Source: Charina bottae
Taxonomy: Eukaryota; Chordata; Lepidosauria; Squamata; Charinaidae
Assembly: GCA_023362775.1 (NCBI GenBank)
Contig: JALMGJ010000001.1
Coordinates: forward strand, 60,047,501 to 60,111,500
Direction of reading: 5' to 3'
Length of the DNA stretch: 64,000 bases
Position numbers and translations under genes: made by a program. Positions within the stretch are counted from its first letter, which is position 1, and the number at the start of each line of letters is the position of its first letter. Positions 35,405 through 47,645 of this stretch are shown here, one piece after another. The notes under the pieces were generated by a model. That model searched no databases. It was given only the letters and a program-made list of their open reading frames with translations, and was not told where the DNA came from.

Positions 35405-37603
35405 GGTTTACGAGCCAGTTTTCTGGAAGGATATCTAGCGGGTCTTAGCAGGGAACTGGGGGTTATACCCAAGGATCTGCTGCATGGTCCAGCGGAGGTC
35501 CTGGCCGCAGCCTGGAATAGGGAAGTGGCCGGGGCCTTGGACAGGATTGCACCTGTGTGACCTCTCTTAGTTCACGGAGGAGTTGAGGGTTTTGAAGAGG
35601 GTTAAGAGACATCTGGAGAGTCGCCGGAGGAAGACAAAGACCGAATCCGACCAAACACAAGCTAGAGCCACTATTAAGGCCTACCTTGTGGCGGTAAGAG
35701 TGGCGAAACGTCAATATTTCTCTGCTCTTATTGCATCCGCAGAATGCCGCCCGGTGGCCCTATTTAAGAATACTCGATCCCTTTTAGGTAAGGTGGAGTC
35801 AGTGACCCACCTACAGGGCCGTACAGTTTTCTGAGCATCTGCAGGATAAAATTGCTCAGATCCATTCCAAGTTGGACTCTAAGCATGAAGCAGTCTGGGG
35901 AGATGCCGAGGGAACGTACTTACCCTGTTATCTGGGAACAGTTTGATCCTGTTGGACCTAAGGAAGTGGACAGGATCCTCTGGATTGTAAATGCCACCAC
36001 GTGTCATCTAGACCCATGCCCTTCCTGGCTGGTGAAGGCAGCCCGGGAGGTGAGATGTAGTTGGGTCCAGGCGATGGTTAATACGTCCTTGAGAGAGGGG
36101 GTGTTTCTGGCTGCCTTCAAGGAGGCACTGGTGCACCCCCTCCTCAAATAACCATCACTGGACCCTACTGTGTTGGATAGTTTTCATCCTGTCTCCCACC
36201 TCCCCTTTTTGGGGAAGGTGGTTGAGAAAGTGGTGGCGTTACAACTCCAGAGGATTCTGGATGACATGGATTATCTAGACCCCTTCCAGTCAGGTTTCAG
36301 GCCAGGATATGGGACAGAGACTGCATTGGTCACGCTTATGATCTCTGGCAGGAGCGGGATGGAGGGAATGCATCCATGCTGGCTCTTTTTGACCTCTCAG
36401 CAGGTTTCAATACCATCAACCATGGGATCCTTTTGGGACAGCTCAGGGAGTTCGAGGTTGGTGGCGTAGTTCTGCACTGGTTCACCTCCTTCCTCCAGGG
36501 CTGGTCCCAATCAGTGGTGATAGGAGATGAGATCTGACCCTCGACCCCACCTGTGTGGGTTGCTGCAGGGTTCAGTTCTCTCCCCTCTCCTATTTAACAT
36601 CTACATGAAACCACTTGGTGAGATCATCTGTCACCACGGGATGAGGTATCATCAATATGCTGATGATACTCAATTACATATCTCCATCCCAGGTGAGGTA
36701 TGTGATGCGGGAACTGCCCTTTCTCAGTGCCTGGGGGCTGTGGGGGTCTGGATGGGGAACAACAGGCTTCATCTGAACCGTGGTAAGATGGAGTGGCTGT
36801 GGGTTGATGGCTCCTCTGGATCCAGGAAGTTGTCATCTTTGGTTCTGGATGGGGTTGCACTGCCCCATTCAGACCCTGTGTGAAATCTGGGGGTCCTTCT
36901 GGACTCACGACTCCTGCTTGAAGAGCAGGTGGCAGTCGTGGCCAGAAGGGCCTTTGCGCAACTTCGTGTTGTGCGCCAGTTACGCCCTTTCCTGGATCAG
37001 GATGCCCTGATCAGTCATTCATGCCCTGGTCATCTCCCATATACACTATTGCAATGCGCTCTACATGGGGCTACCCTTGAAGAGCATTCAGAAGCTCCAG
37101 CTGGTCCAGAATGCAGCTGCGCGGGCAGTTATTGGTGCCCCAAGATCGGCACATATGACACTACTGTTGTGCGAGCTGCACTGGGTGCCAGTTTGCTTCC
37201 GGGTCCAATTCAAGGTGTTGGTTATGACCTTTAAAGCCCTACATGGCATGGGGCCAGGTTACCTGAGGGACCATCTCATCCCCATAACATCGAACCATCC
37301 CACCCGGTCATGCAGAGGGCATGCTACAGACCCTGTCAGTAAGGGAATTCCACCTGGTGGGGTCCAGGAGACGAGCCTTCTCTGCAGTGGCACCCGCCCT
37401 CTGGAACATTCTGCCCCCGGAGGTGAGGTGGGCCCCTTTGCTCCCGGCCTTCCAGAAGAATTTGAAGACCTGGCTCTGCCGCCTTGCCTGGGATGGGAAG
37501 GGCAATAGTTCCTCCTGGGGGTGGCTGGTGGCATAGAGCCCTCTTCATTAGATGAGATCTTATCGCTACTTAGAGTTTACATCTAATTTTATTCTCTATT
37601 TAT
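35405..37603 (+). mobile_element. L2-like LINE, main part
   Basis: This is a 5'-truncated LINE whose ORF2 is split by several frameshifts. In order: a pre-RT segment (VLKRVKRHLESRRRKT, ARATIKAYLVAVRVAKRQYF); palm motifs FQSGFRPGYGTETAL (about 36285-36330), the FDLSAGF counterpart, GSVLSPLLFNIYMKPLG (about 36570-36620) and YHQYADDTQLHI with YADD at about 36655-36667; then KSIQKLQLVQNAAARAVIG, ELHWVPVCFRVQFKVLV and RRAFSAVAPALWNILPPEV (about 37370-37430). It continues beyond the nested BovB at 38222. The YADDTQL and APALWN landmarks fit the L2/CR1 group. It is old and inactive. Confidence 0.8.
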
Positions 37604-38210
37604 GTTTTGTTGTTTATTCGTTCAGTCGCTTCCGACTCTTCGTGACTTCGTGGACCAGCCCACGCCAGAGCTTCCTGTCGGCCGTCACCATCCCCAGCTC
37701 CCCCATGGTCGAGTCCGTCACCTCCAGAATATCATCCATCCATCTTGCCCTTGGTCGGCCCGTCTTCCTTTTGCCTTCCACTTTCCCTAGCATCAGCTTC
37801 TTCTCCAGGGTATCCTGTCTTCTCATTATGTGGCCAAAGTACTTCAGTTTTGCCTTTAATATCATTCCCTCAAGTGAGCAGTCTGGCTTGATTTCCTGGA
37901 GTATGGACTGGTTTGATCTTCTTGCAGTCCAAGGCACTCTCAGAATTTTCCTCCAATACCACAGTTCAAAAGCATCTATCTTCCTTCGCTCAGCCTTCCT
38001 TATGGTCCAGCTCTCGCAGCCATAGGTTACTACAGGGAATACCATTGCTTTAACTATGCGGACCTTTGTTGTCAGTGTGATGTCTCTGCTCTTAACTATT
38101 TTATCAAGATTTGCCATTGCTCTCCTCCCAAGAAGTAGACGTCTTCTGATTTCCTGGCTGCAGTCAGCATCTGCAGTAATCTTTGCGCCTAGAAATACAA
38201 AGTCTGTCTG
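37604..38210 (-). mobile_element. BovB-type LINE, short 3' copy
   Basis: A 607-bp minus-strand fragment is flanked by the perfect 11-bp duplication TCTCTATTTAT (37593-37603 and 38211-38221). Its open frame (about 38117-37614) encodes the RT C-terminus: RIVKAMVFPVVTYGCESWTI, FELWYWRKILRVPWTARRSN, KYFGHIMRRQDTLEKK and VTKSRKRLNE. It ends on the left in GAACGAATAAACAACAAAAC. The protein is clearly related to, but distinct from, that at 28505-30794, so it represents another BovB subfamily or an older copy. It inserted into the L2-like element. Confidence 0.9.
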
Positions 38211-38221
38211 TCTCTATTTAT

Positions 38222-38340
38222 ACTGGTTATTTATATTGTATTTTATGTGCTTATAGTTTTAATGTTAATTTTATTGTAAACCGCCCAGAGTCCCCCTTTT
38301 GGGGGGAGATGGGCGGTGATAGAAATTGAATAAATAAGTA
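38222..38340 (+). mobile_element. L2-like LINE 3' terminus
   Basis: This resumes the host LINE after the BovB. It includes a strong stem-loop at about 38281-38316 (CCGCCCAGAGTCCCCC, a T loop, GGGGGGAGATGGGCGG), which is probably the RT recognition structure, followed by GAATAAATAAG. Confidence 0.85.
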
Positions 38341-39005
38341 GGCCAGAGGAGAATCCTAAAGGGCTTTGTAGACACAATCAGCATAAACTTGATATTGTGC
38401 ATGAGATTAAATTATTGAACAGACCAATTCAGTAATCTCCAGATAATCTGCCAGTAACAACAAACTTCTTCTCCTCCTCCTCATTTTCAAGAGAAAAAAA
38501 TTACTCACTTTGCTATACTCCTTTTGATGCTTTTCTGATGTTGGAAAAACTGGGTTCTAAGGCCAGTGGATGTCATAAGAATATCAGCTTTTAAAGGCAA
38601 GTTTCTAGTCTTGTTCAGACAAGGATAAGAGAAGTGGGATCACAGTGACCATCTTTATCCCAGTCTGCATGGATTCATCATATTTTTCTCACTTTTTCTA
38701 GCAGTATAAGCATAGAATTGTGCACTCAGATGCAATAACCTGGATCACATAAATTGCTAAGCCATCATGTGCCTTTCAATTTTAGCTCAGTATGTTGTGT
38801 GAACTCCGCCATTGTGGTTTGTAAACCATGATTTTGTGTATTGTGTGAACCCATCCAATTGTGGTTTTGTCAATAAATCATAGATAAGTAAACCACAATA
38901 CAAACTTGCCTTATATCATTTCATGCTTTTTCTTAAATTCAGATCTTTCCTTGGTAATGCATTGTTGATTTGCATTATTTTTCTAAGTCCAAATATATTT
39001 GTTTA
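38341..39005. other. Unique non-coding sequence
   Basis: No repeat or gene was recognised. Short imperfect repeats of the AACCATGATT/TTGTGGTTT type occur near 38810-38900. Confidence 0.4.
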
Positions 39006-39013
39006 TTCTAAGG

Positions 39014-39303
39014 CAAAGCTTTCCAAACTGTGTGTCGGGACATGTTAGTGTGTCGGCTGCAGTGTCTGGGTGTGTCATGGCTGCTGCTGCCTCCGAGCCC
39101 TGCCAGGATTCCGCGCAGGTCCTAGTGCCTGCCTTGTGCCTTGCTGCCTCCAAACCTACTGTGATTCCGCGCAGGTCCTAGTGCCTGCCGTGTGCCCTGC
39201 TGTAAGAGTGTGTCGCAAAATGATGCCCTGCTGTAAGAGTGTGTTGTGAAATGATGCATGTCTAAAAAGTGTGTCACCAACATGAAAAGTTTGGAAAGCT
39301 CTG
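39014..39303. mobile_element. hAT-type MITE, family 2 (two-unit copy)
   Basis: This 290-bp element runs from CAAAGCTTTCCAAACTGTG to TTTGGAAAGCTCTG, with the perfect 8-bp duplication TTCTAAGG (39006-39013 and 39304-39311). The inner CAGGTCCTAGTGCCTGCC minisatellite is present twice, against three times at 12612-12931. A second local duplication of about 37 bp around TGCCCTGCTGTAAGAGTG is unique to this copy. Confidence 0.9.
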
Positions 39304-39577
39304 TTCTAAGGTGATCAGATAGTTTACCATAAATATGTAGTGTTGGTTTCCACCATTGTTTCATGTTGTCTCTTCTCCTTTTCACTCTAAGATGAAATGT
39401 ACAATTCTGCTTGCATATTACTATTTTCTGATCCGTTCTGGAGGCTGCTGGATTTACAGGAAGTCAATATGAGGCAAAATTTAAGAAAAAGTTGAAAAAA
39501 ATAAAATCTTGAAATTGAAGGAAATAAATATATACTTGAATTTCCCTTACCAGGGAAATTATTTTATCTGTCCACGG

Positions 39578-39592
39578 GGGGGGGGGGGGGGG
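39578..39592. repeat. Poly-G run
   Basis: An uninterrupted run of about 18 G (39575-39592), preceded by CCAC and followed by TAAAAAAA. Confidence 0.9.
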
Positions 39593-39595
39593 TAA

Positions 39596-39730
39596 AAAAA
39601 TCGAGATGGCATCTGTGACTTCATGATAGAAGCCCCACCCCTTTCTTACATGCATTGTATGCACAACACACACACAAAGCAGGGCTTCAATTGCATGGTT
39701 GCCGCTGCAATGTTTTTTTATGCACGCGCG
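39596..39730. repeat. Diverged fold-back repeat
   Basis: The left GATGGCATCTGTGACTTC with GAAGCCCCACCC and the right GGGCTTCAATTGCATGGTTG are imperfect inverted partners. The layout resembles that of 16299-16458. The class is unknown; it is probably a non-autonomous DNA element. Confidence 0.4.
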
Positions 39731-40199
39731 CGTGCACACACACATGGACATGCTTGTCCCTTAATGTTGTATCTTTTCTAGTGATCAAACAAAGGACTCT
39801 AGGCACAGGAATAGGTATTTCTGCTGCTTGCTTTACTGAAACCCAGAATAATTAATTTCAGTGAGTCTGCAAGAATTAGAATATATACAGCCAGCCCAAA
39901 GTAACTGAGTAACAATACAAAATCACAGGCATGCTTAATCAATCAATTATAAGTATAATCCAATACACTATGTTACCTTCCTGTAAATCTGTGGTAACTT
40001 GTCTGTATCTTTCTTAAAAGGCAGCTCAGTCATGCTGTACTTTAATCAATTGGCTCAATCTGAAATCAAACAAATTAGTTCTGCCCTGCCATCTCCTCCA
40101 TAAGAGTATATGACTGTGTGCTCCTAATATTCAGGAGCCTTGATGGCTGAGGAAAGAAGCAACTGAAATTTAACTTCCAGCTGATTTTTTTCATTAGGA

Positions 40200-40245
40200 A
40201 TGAATGAATGTGTGTGTGTGCGCGCGTATATATATATTTCTCATA

Positions 40246-40312
<67 letters not shown>

Positions 40313-40313
40313 T

Positions 40314-40355
<42 letters not shown>
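40200..40355. repeat. Compound microsatellite (TG)n/(TA)n/(CA)n
   Basis: GTGTGTGCGCGCG passes into TA tracts, then CA tracts with CATA interruptions. ORFs here are artefacts. Confidence 0.95.
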
Positions 40356-41703
40356 TTTCTCATAGACCTTGGCATTTTATTTGATATTTACTGGTTTTAT
40401 TTTTTGATCACAAACTGGATGAAGAATGAGATTTCATAGAAACTGCTTTGGAAGATGAAAAGGCAGAGGAATATAGACTGTGCTCAGGACAAACTTATGT
40501 TTTCCTTCATAGCTATCAAATTTCTTACTGAATGGTTGTCTAGTCCCAGTCCAGTTTACAGCTACAGAAAGAACCATAGCCATATTCTAAACCCTACATT
40601 AATCTGAATTATCTAAATTATATAACAACCAGTTCAGAGGTACCTCCCACTTCCCAGCATCTTCTGCATTCCCCACCCCCATCCTCCTAGGGTCCTTGTG
40701 CTGCCCCACCATTCACCCCATCTTTCTGGCATCTTTTTCCTACTTCTGCTGCCCTCTCTACTGATCTGTCCCACATTTTCAATTGCATGTTTTGTTCAAT
40801 CTAGCACAGAACAACAAAATATGAGATGCAACTTAGAAAAAAAAAAGCAACCGGCTCATTAAATACAGTGGTACATACTTCCCAAACACTGATGTCCTTC
40901 TTCTGCAGTGCTGGAGGTGGAAAGCCGATGTAGTGGTAGGCTGTTTCATATATAGAAGAACCTGAACACGCCATTTATTAAAAATGAGTCAATAGTGTGG
41001 AGCTTCAGCAGACATTTCAATATGAGGGGCGCATTCCTGGCTGGCTTAGAAAATGGCACTAAAGCTGCATTGTGGCAACGAGGGGATGTTTACGACATGG
41101 GATAAGTTACAGAATTATTTACCTGTTAAAGAAAGAATCTAAAGAAGGGGTGGGATAGGGAGAAGCCTAAGGAGACTAAGGAGATAAAAATGACAAAATA
41201 ACCAAGAGAAACATTATCACCACTCTCTTATCACAAGGAAGCAGACCTAGGTACCTTCCTCTGTGATTATCCCTCCTGGAGACTTAATTGCCTCAATTGA
41301 GGTTTAACTCCTCCCATATGAGCAGTTGGAAAAAGAATTCCAACCTTTAACTTCTAAAAACTGTACTAACCCTAATATGAAATATAGGCCTGGAAGAAGA
41401 CACAAACATGGACGAAATCAATAATGCTCATAACCATTGCTTTAAGTAAACCCTTTCTTACCAAATTCAACTAGTGCAAAAAGGGCAGAATGCTGTCCTC
41501 TTAAGTCAGTCTCATAAAATCCACAGGCATATTTTGCTCAGGGAACAGATTATTAAAACTGGCTGGCTTGGAAGGAAGGAAAACAGATTGAATAGGGTCT
41601 GTGTGGTAGATGAATGAACGGATTAGAGTGAATGGGAAGTACTCTTTTTTTACCTGAATATATGCAGAGTGCTATCAACAACTTAAACTGCTTTGCTTGG
41701 CAT
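40356..41703. other. Unique non-coding sequence
   Basis: No ORF above 61 codons, and no recognisable repeat. Confidence 0.4.
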
Positions 41704-41717
41704 AGGTTATGTTTATA

Positions 41718-42030
41718 AAGGTAAAGGTTCCCCCACACAGTCGTGTCCGACTCTAGGGGGCGGTGCTCATCTCCGTTTGTTAGCCAAAGAGCCAGTGTTG
41801 TCCGAAGACGCTTCCGTGGTCATGTGGCCAGCATGACGTGCGGGGAATGCTGTTACCCTCCCATGGAAGTGGTACCTATTTATCTACTTGTATTTGCATG
41901 CTTTCGAATTGCTAGGTTGGCAAGAGCTGGGGTGAGTGCGGGAGCTCCCTCCGTCATGCGGGGCTAGGGTCTCGAACCTCCGAACCTGCGACCTTCCGAT
42001 CGACAAGCCTGGCGTCTTAACCGCTAAGCC
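41718..42030 (-). mobile_element. tRNA-derived SINE (full, with target duplications)
   Basis: This is a complete minus-orientation copy, from the GGTAAAGG tail on the left to the tRNA-like head on the right (GATCGACAAGCCTGGCGTCTTAACC). The duplication AGGTTATGTTTATA (41704-41717) is matched by AGGTTAGGTTTATA (42031-42044), 13 of 14 bases. The 74-codon plus-strand ORF across it is a shadow. Confidence 0.9.
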
Positions 42031-42104
42031 AGGTTAGGTTTATAATGGGGTCAAATAATGGGTTAACCGCTAAGCCTAGGTTATGTTTATAATGGGGTCA
42101 AATA
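42017..42104. repeat. 46-bp tandem duplication at a SINE edge
   Basis: The segment starting TTAACCGCTAAGCC (42017) recurs at 42063. It includes the end of the SINE head plus 3' flank with TTTATAATGGGGTCAAATA. The second unit carries AGGTTATGTTTATA, identical to the left target copy, whereas the first unit has one mismatch. Confidence 0.85.
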
Positions 42105-45100
42105 TTTTTAAAAGAAACCAAGAAAGAAGATTAATCTGAAAAAGTATTGGCAGATCTAATTGGACTGATGGGAAAATGTAGTAGAAAAGTAACAACACAG
42201 GGTGAATTACCATAAAGAGATAAACTACCAGAAAGCTGGAGCAATCAAAGAGATAGCCCTCACATCTAAAAATTACTGTGGCCTCCCTATTCATCAACAC
42301 CTTTCTACGAATCCCTTCTGACCAGCCCCTGCTCCCCTCCCAGAACAAAAGCACTCAGATTTATTTGGTGAAATTAAATCTTTACAGGAGGGACTTGCCT
42401 TGGGTTGCCATTCTTCACTTACTAGAATTAAAGGACATTCATTTCCTGTTGCCGGTCATAAATACAAAACTTTCAAAACTTTGAATTTGATCATCTGCCT
42501 TACTCACAAATACAAAGACACTTCCAAATATGCTTTAAAATTTCTGTCAACTTTGATTTGTATTGTTGTCATTCTGAAAATGATCTATGTTTTGCCCCTG
42601 CTCAAGAGCTTGGCTCTCTGTTATTTGTATCTCAAGGCATCAGATATTATGAAACAGGATGTAAAATGATACGGCTGAATCTACTCTAGCGTTTAGCCAC
42701 TTTTTATGTACAGAGAACCTTTGGAGGGCTCATCAACCAAATTCTGTGAACAATGAATTTCTAAGAAGCAGACCAATGAAGCAGGAAAATTCTGCAGTGA
42801 TTCACTAATGGTCTCATAATCCCTCCGTGCCCTCTGTAACAGTGATAAAAAAGAGAAGGATCAGCTAAGTTGTGGGGTAAAAAAGAAAGGAAAAGAAAAA
42901 CAGCTGGAGTGACATAAGGAATGGGAGACCATATAGGTTGATATAGGGCTGGCATATATAGTAAAAATAAAATAATCCAATCATAAGAAAGTATAGTTAG
43001 GATTGGGTTGTAAAATATGCTTGCCCCCACAGAACCCTGTAGAGCTATGCAGCGCTTTGGAGAGCATGGGGGTGCTCACAAACAACTCCTTAAAGACGAG
43101 GTGTCTTTTCCCAGGATCACGTAGCTGCGCCCTGCAAGCCATATTTGGTCTGAGTTGCAGACAGGTGCAATGTAAGTGTTACACTCAATTAGCCATCACC
43201 AATACAATGCCCTCTGGGTGTGTTGGAGCTAAGACTCCAGTATACCCAGACAGCATGTTATTGGCCATGCTGGCAATGAATTCTAGGTGTTGATTTTCCA
43301 AGACATTTGGAAGACACTAATGTAGGGAAGGGTGCACTATAATTAACAGTTTAACAAATTTATAAGGATGACATCACATCACATCATTCATTTATTTCAT
43401 TTTATGTTTATTTATTCTTCAATAGAAGAAACAGGCTACATTTCTGAAACAACTGTAAAAACAGTGGATACTATTTGATTAAGAAAATGCACCCAATTCT
43501 TCAAGTTGTTGCCAAATACCATTGATTTTAAATTTCATTGCTTTTTGGAGCTTCTGAATATTGAAGGGAAAGATGGAGATCTGTTCCTGAGGTTGTTTTC
43601 AGATACCCTTCACGAAAACGATGACAGCAGTTGACAGATTGCTGTGGAACCCTTCTTTCAGTTCAAACCTCCACAACTCGATTATACTAACGATGTCTGT
43701 ATAAGAATCTTCAGCTGGAATGTGGTAACCATAAGCATGCTTTTTGGTTTTAATAAGGTAGTTTTTAAAATTTCTTACAAACTGGTTAGAGGTAATGTTT
43801 AAACAAATTGCCCAGCTCTGGAATAGGCTTGGCCAAACTTTCCAAACAGAGGAATTGATGGTAACATCGTTAAGAAATCCTAGAGGGGGGGGAAAGATGG
43901 AAAATGTGAGAAAATTTAAATCCGCCTCCAGCTTGAACTGAATGATACTTTTTTCCTATGTTTCTATGTATAGAATAAATATATGACATAATCTCAGCCA
44001 AACTATCAACCCATGGGTATTTTGTTAGAACATGTTGCACACATAAATAACTCCTATATATTTATAGATCTGCAAACAACAATTGATGTCCTCCAATAAT
44101 TCAGTAAGACTGTGTGAATTGGGCCCAGAGAGGTAAGATTTATGTATAAAGGTTCCTCCATGCTGATAGAAAAGTCAGACACGACAGCCACAAGTTCAGA
44201 GAAGTCCTTTGGAGGATCCCCGGGTCTCGGGGTGCATCCTGCCCCCAACTTAGAATAGATTCCAGCACTACAAGTGAGACAAGACTGGACACTGCTTCAA
44301 TAAGGAAAAGAACAACTTATTCTTACTGTTGTCCAAACTTTTTATAACAACAACAAAAAAAAGTAATTTGGCAAGGTAGGTATGCCTATAAGCGAGATGG
44401 GAAGGGACTATCTTTTTCTCTAACTATATACAAGAAAAAAGTGGAAGATACTGTTTTGGTTTTGCATATTAGCAGACCTTTCCACTCTGGTGTTCCAAAT
44501 GAGTTTAGTATTGGCCAGAGAGTCATTGGGAATACTATTCATTCAGCTTTACTCTCCATGCTGGAGAGGATGGTTCTAGTGTGGTAGAGGAAAACCCAAA
44601 GGTAATCATCACTTGGGACTGTGACAACGGCCCCATCAAACTGTGAAGGAGGTGATCTGATATTGTCATGACTATGCTTCTTAGGGTCAGAACACTTTGG
44701 ATTCCCTTTCTCATATCTTTCAAGGTCTATTACTATCAAGGCTGGCTGTTACTTAAATTGTGAATCCTCAATCTCAGAAAACATCCCCCAAAGAACTGTG
44801 GCAGAAGGTAGACCAGAAAGAACTGAGATTCCACTTGTGTCTAAGCTCCCCCTGCTCAGTGTCGTGTCCCCAAATCCGGTAAAATTCTCCGGTAAAAAAC
44901 ACAAGAGTCGGTCTAAAGTTATTTCCTTTGGAGTGCATAATAGTGCAAAAATTGTTGTGTAAAATCCAAAATAATGGATTTTAAAAGCACACAAGAGAGA
45001 TAGCAAATGCTTCTAATTCTTCCTTCTTCCCTGCCAGCCTCTGATTGGATTACACTGTAAAACATTGTAAAAATATTTACAATATTTAATTTATTACACT

Positions 45101-45959
45101 TCAATTAACTTACTTCTAAGTGAAAAGATGAAAGAAAAAGAGTTGAGTTATGTGACTGCTAGAGGCTACTGAAGCTGATAAAGGTCTCTTTAAATGATTC
45201 TTCAAAAAATATTTCTGATGAATTTCTAGGTACCATGAGAACAAGAAACTTCTTTGAAAATACAAAAATTATAATGAAAATGTGTTTTGCCAGATTCCAA
45301 GAATATAATAGATCCAGAAAAACAGTTTAACTATATTCAAAGAAAGCTAAAACTGGAAACTGCTTCATGTTTGGATAATTAGGTTTTATTGGGGAAAACA
45401 AAGGGGGAAGGAAACATCAAATCATAATAAACTTGTTAGGAAGTCAAAATCAGAATGTAATAAAAAAACAGCTGTCATTATTCCACTCTCAGTAAATCTT
45501 TGCTTCAGTCTCCCATCAGGTTAAAACAAGAACAGCCATTTCTGACCCCAGAAATAAGCACTGATTTGAGACAGCAGACGGCTTTGGCTATTAGGATGAC
45601 TTACCAGACAATAACAACAATTGACTGCCAGAATTAGCTCCTTGGGACAATTTAGGTTCCTTTGAAGTGAATGGCTTTTTGAGCTGGAACTGAGCCCACG
45701 TCCAGCTTCAAATCCAAGTCAAAATGACAAAGAGGAAGTCTGCTGTGCCATTTCAGTCCCTTAGCATAAGATTACTTTATGTTGGCAGCTGTACTGTTTA
45801 TCTTGTTGTTTAAAAGCTATTTCTCTACATGGTCACAGCTGAATATTTAAACTAGTGGATCTGGTCATGGGTTGCCTCTGACTATAGCAAGACAAATCCT
45901 CACCAGCTCTTAAAACAAATCATTATAGTTCACATGGCTGTGTGATATTATGCCAATGA
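42105..45959. other. Mostly unique AT-rich sequence
   Basis: No gene was recognised. The part about 43200-43300 (ATGCCCTCTGGGTGTGTTGG) resembles a degenerate interspersed repeat of unknown class. ORFs are up to 96 codons and lack motifs. The stretch 45480-45900 is complex and non-repetitive. Confidence 0.35.
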
Positions 45960-46102
45960 AAAGGTAAAGATAAAGGTTCCTCCACACAGTCGTGTCCGAC
46001 TCTAGGGGCCGGTGCTCATCTCCGTTTGTTAGCCAAAGAGCCAGCGTTGTCCGAAGACGCTTCCGTGGTCATGTGGCCAGCATGACACATGCGGAACACT
46101 GT
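45960..46102 (-). mobile_element. tRNA-derived SINE, 5'-truncated
   Basis: Only the tail-proximal half of the SINE is present, minus strand: the GGTAAAGATAAAGG tail, GTCGTGTCCGACTCTAGG, and the body up to GCGGAACACTGTT. The tRNA-like head is missing. No target duplication is evident. Confidence 0.85.
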
Positions 46103-46401
46103 TTAATAGTATATTAAAATGTGATTCTCTTCCTATTTTTCACATTATTCAAGAAATACAGTAAATGCCCAAATTATTAACCAGATTTTGGGGGCTAGTT
46201 CATCCAAGCGAGCCAGATGCATTCTCCACTCACAAATTTAAATGAACTGTCTTAGATAAGACTTACTGACATTACACAGGAGCAATTTGGAAATAGTTTT
46301 TCCTATGTGTAAACTCACCTCTAAAATGTGTACTTAAAAAATCTGAGTGTTATAAAATTCAACAGTTACAGAATTACTCCTTTCCTGGGCCATCTTCTAA
46401 A
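46103..46401. other. Unique AT-rich sequence
   Basis: Nothing was recognised between the truncated SINE and the mini fold-back element. Confidence 0.4.
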
Positions 46402-46416
46402 ACAATAATGGGCCAT

Positions 46417-46518
46417 GGCTGTTGTGGGTCTTCCGGGCTGTGTGGCCGTGTTCTGGAAGACACAGCCCGGAAGACCCACAACAGCCATTGAACTCCGGCC
46501 GTGAAAGCCTTCGACAAT
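46417..46518 (+). mobile_element. Mini PLE fold-back element (102 bp)
   Basis: A perfect 15-bp duplication, ACAATAATGGGCCAT, flanks it (46402-46416 and 46519-46533). It consists of the outer ends of the 5820-6104 element: GGCTGTTGTGGGTCTTCCGG and its inverted copy, then the same 3' tail ending CGACAATA. The hammerhead-like cores and the centre are absent, so it is an internally deleted or template-switched derivative that still inserted. Confidence 0.8.
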
Positions 46519-46533
46519 ACAATAATGGGCCAT

Positions 46534-47275
46534 CTTTTTGAGGAAAGGGGCTACACACGTAGGCTTTCTGTAAGGGTCAAGGGCTATATTGGGCAGGTGA
46601 TGAAGTAAAGGGGTGGGACCATATTACACATTTGTGCAGGGCCAAGAGTTTGCTGTTTTCCCACTTTTTGTTGCAAGGGGTAGTTTGTTGAAAAATAAAA
46701 CATATTAAGCTAATGTAAAGTAGTACCTAAGATGCTGGATTAGGGCTGGGAAGACCCAGATTCAAGTTCTCTATACAGTAAGCTCATTGGAAATTCATTG
46801 ACTGACTTCAGGACAAATTCTCCTTCTTACTCAACCTATTTCAAGGTTGGTTGTTATGGAAATAAAATGAAGGGAGATCCCATATTAGTTGCCTTAAGAT
46901 TCTGGAGAAAAGGCAGGATATAACTCTAATGAATAATAAATAATAAATAGTTTAGAAGATCTACCACAATTTTGTACAGTATGTTTCCCACCTTAAAATG
47001 GAATGCTACCAATTTGTGGTAATTATTGGGGAGAGCTCTCAGAGTCCCCCCACCCATCTCCCAAATGAGACTCAAGGTTACTAATATCTATTCTAAAGCC
47101 TCAGTTTTCACTCTTTGGGGAAGTAGAGCTTTCCTAAATAGAAATGGTTCTTTTTTTTAGGAGAGGATCTATTCTATTATACAGCCATCCTTTTTTCTAT
47201 TCAGTTGCAATTAGTACTAAGAAGTTTGCCAATATCTCTTACTACAAACCAGCATGGGAAAGAAAACTTTCTACC
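46534..47275. other. Unique AT-rich sequence
   Basis: No repeat or gene was recognised, apart from short AATAATAAATAATAAATAG runs near 46930-46950. Confidence 0.4.
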
Positions 47276-47286
47276 TTACAGTTTTG

Positions 47287-47634
47287 TAAAGGTAAAGGTA
47301 AAGGTAAAGGTTCCCCCGCACATTTGTGCAGTCGTGCCCGACTCTAGGGGCCGGTGCTCATCTCTGTTTGTTAGCCGAAGAGCCAGCGTTGTCCGAAGAT
47401 GCTTCCACGGTCATGTGGCCAGCATGACGCACCTGGAACGCTGTTACCTACCCACCGAAGTGGTACCTATTAATCTACTTGCATTTGCATGCTTTCGAAT
47501 TGCTAGGTTGGCAAGAGCTGGGGCTAGTGCGGGAGCTCACTCCATCACGCGGGGCTAGGGATTCGAACCTCTGAACTTGCAATCTTCCGATCGACAAGCC
47601 TGGCGTCTTACCCGCTGAGCCACCATGCCCCTTT
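47287..47634 (-). mobile_element. tRNA-derived SINE (full, with perfect duplications)
   Basis: A 348-bp copy is flanked by the perfect 11-bp duplication TTACAGTTTTG (47276-47286 and 47635-47645). The tail has four GGTAAA-type units. The head at the right contains GGATTCGAACCTC, the reverse complement of a good B box, and GGTAAGACGCC-like sequence in reverse. Confidence 0.92.
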
Positions 47635-47645
47635 TTACAGTTTTG

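Noticed and set aside
37552..38025. 157-codon plus-strand ORF
   Set aside because: It is antisense to the minus-strand BovB fragment at 37604-38210.
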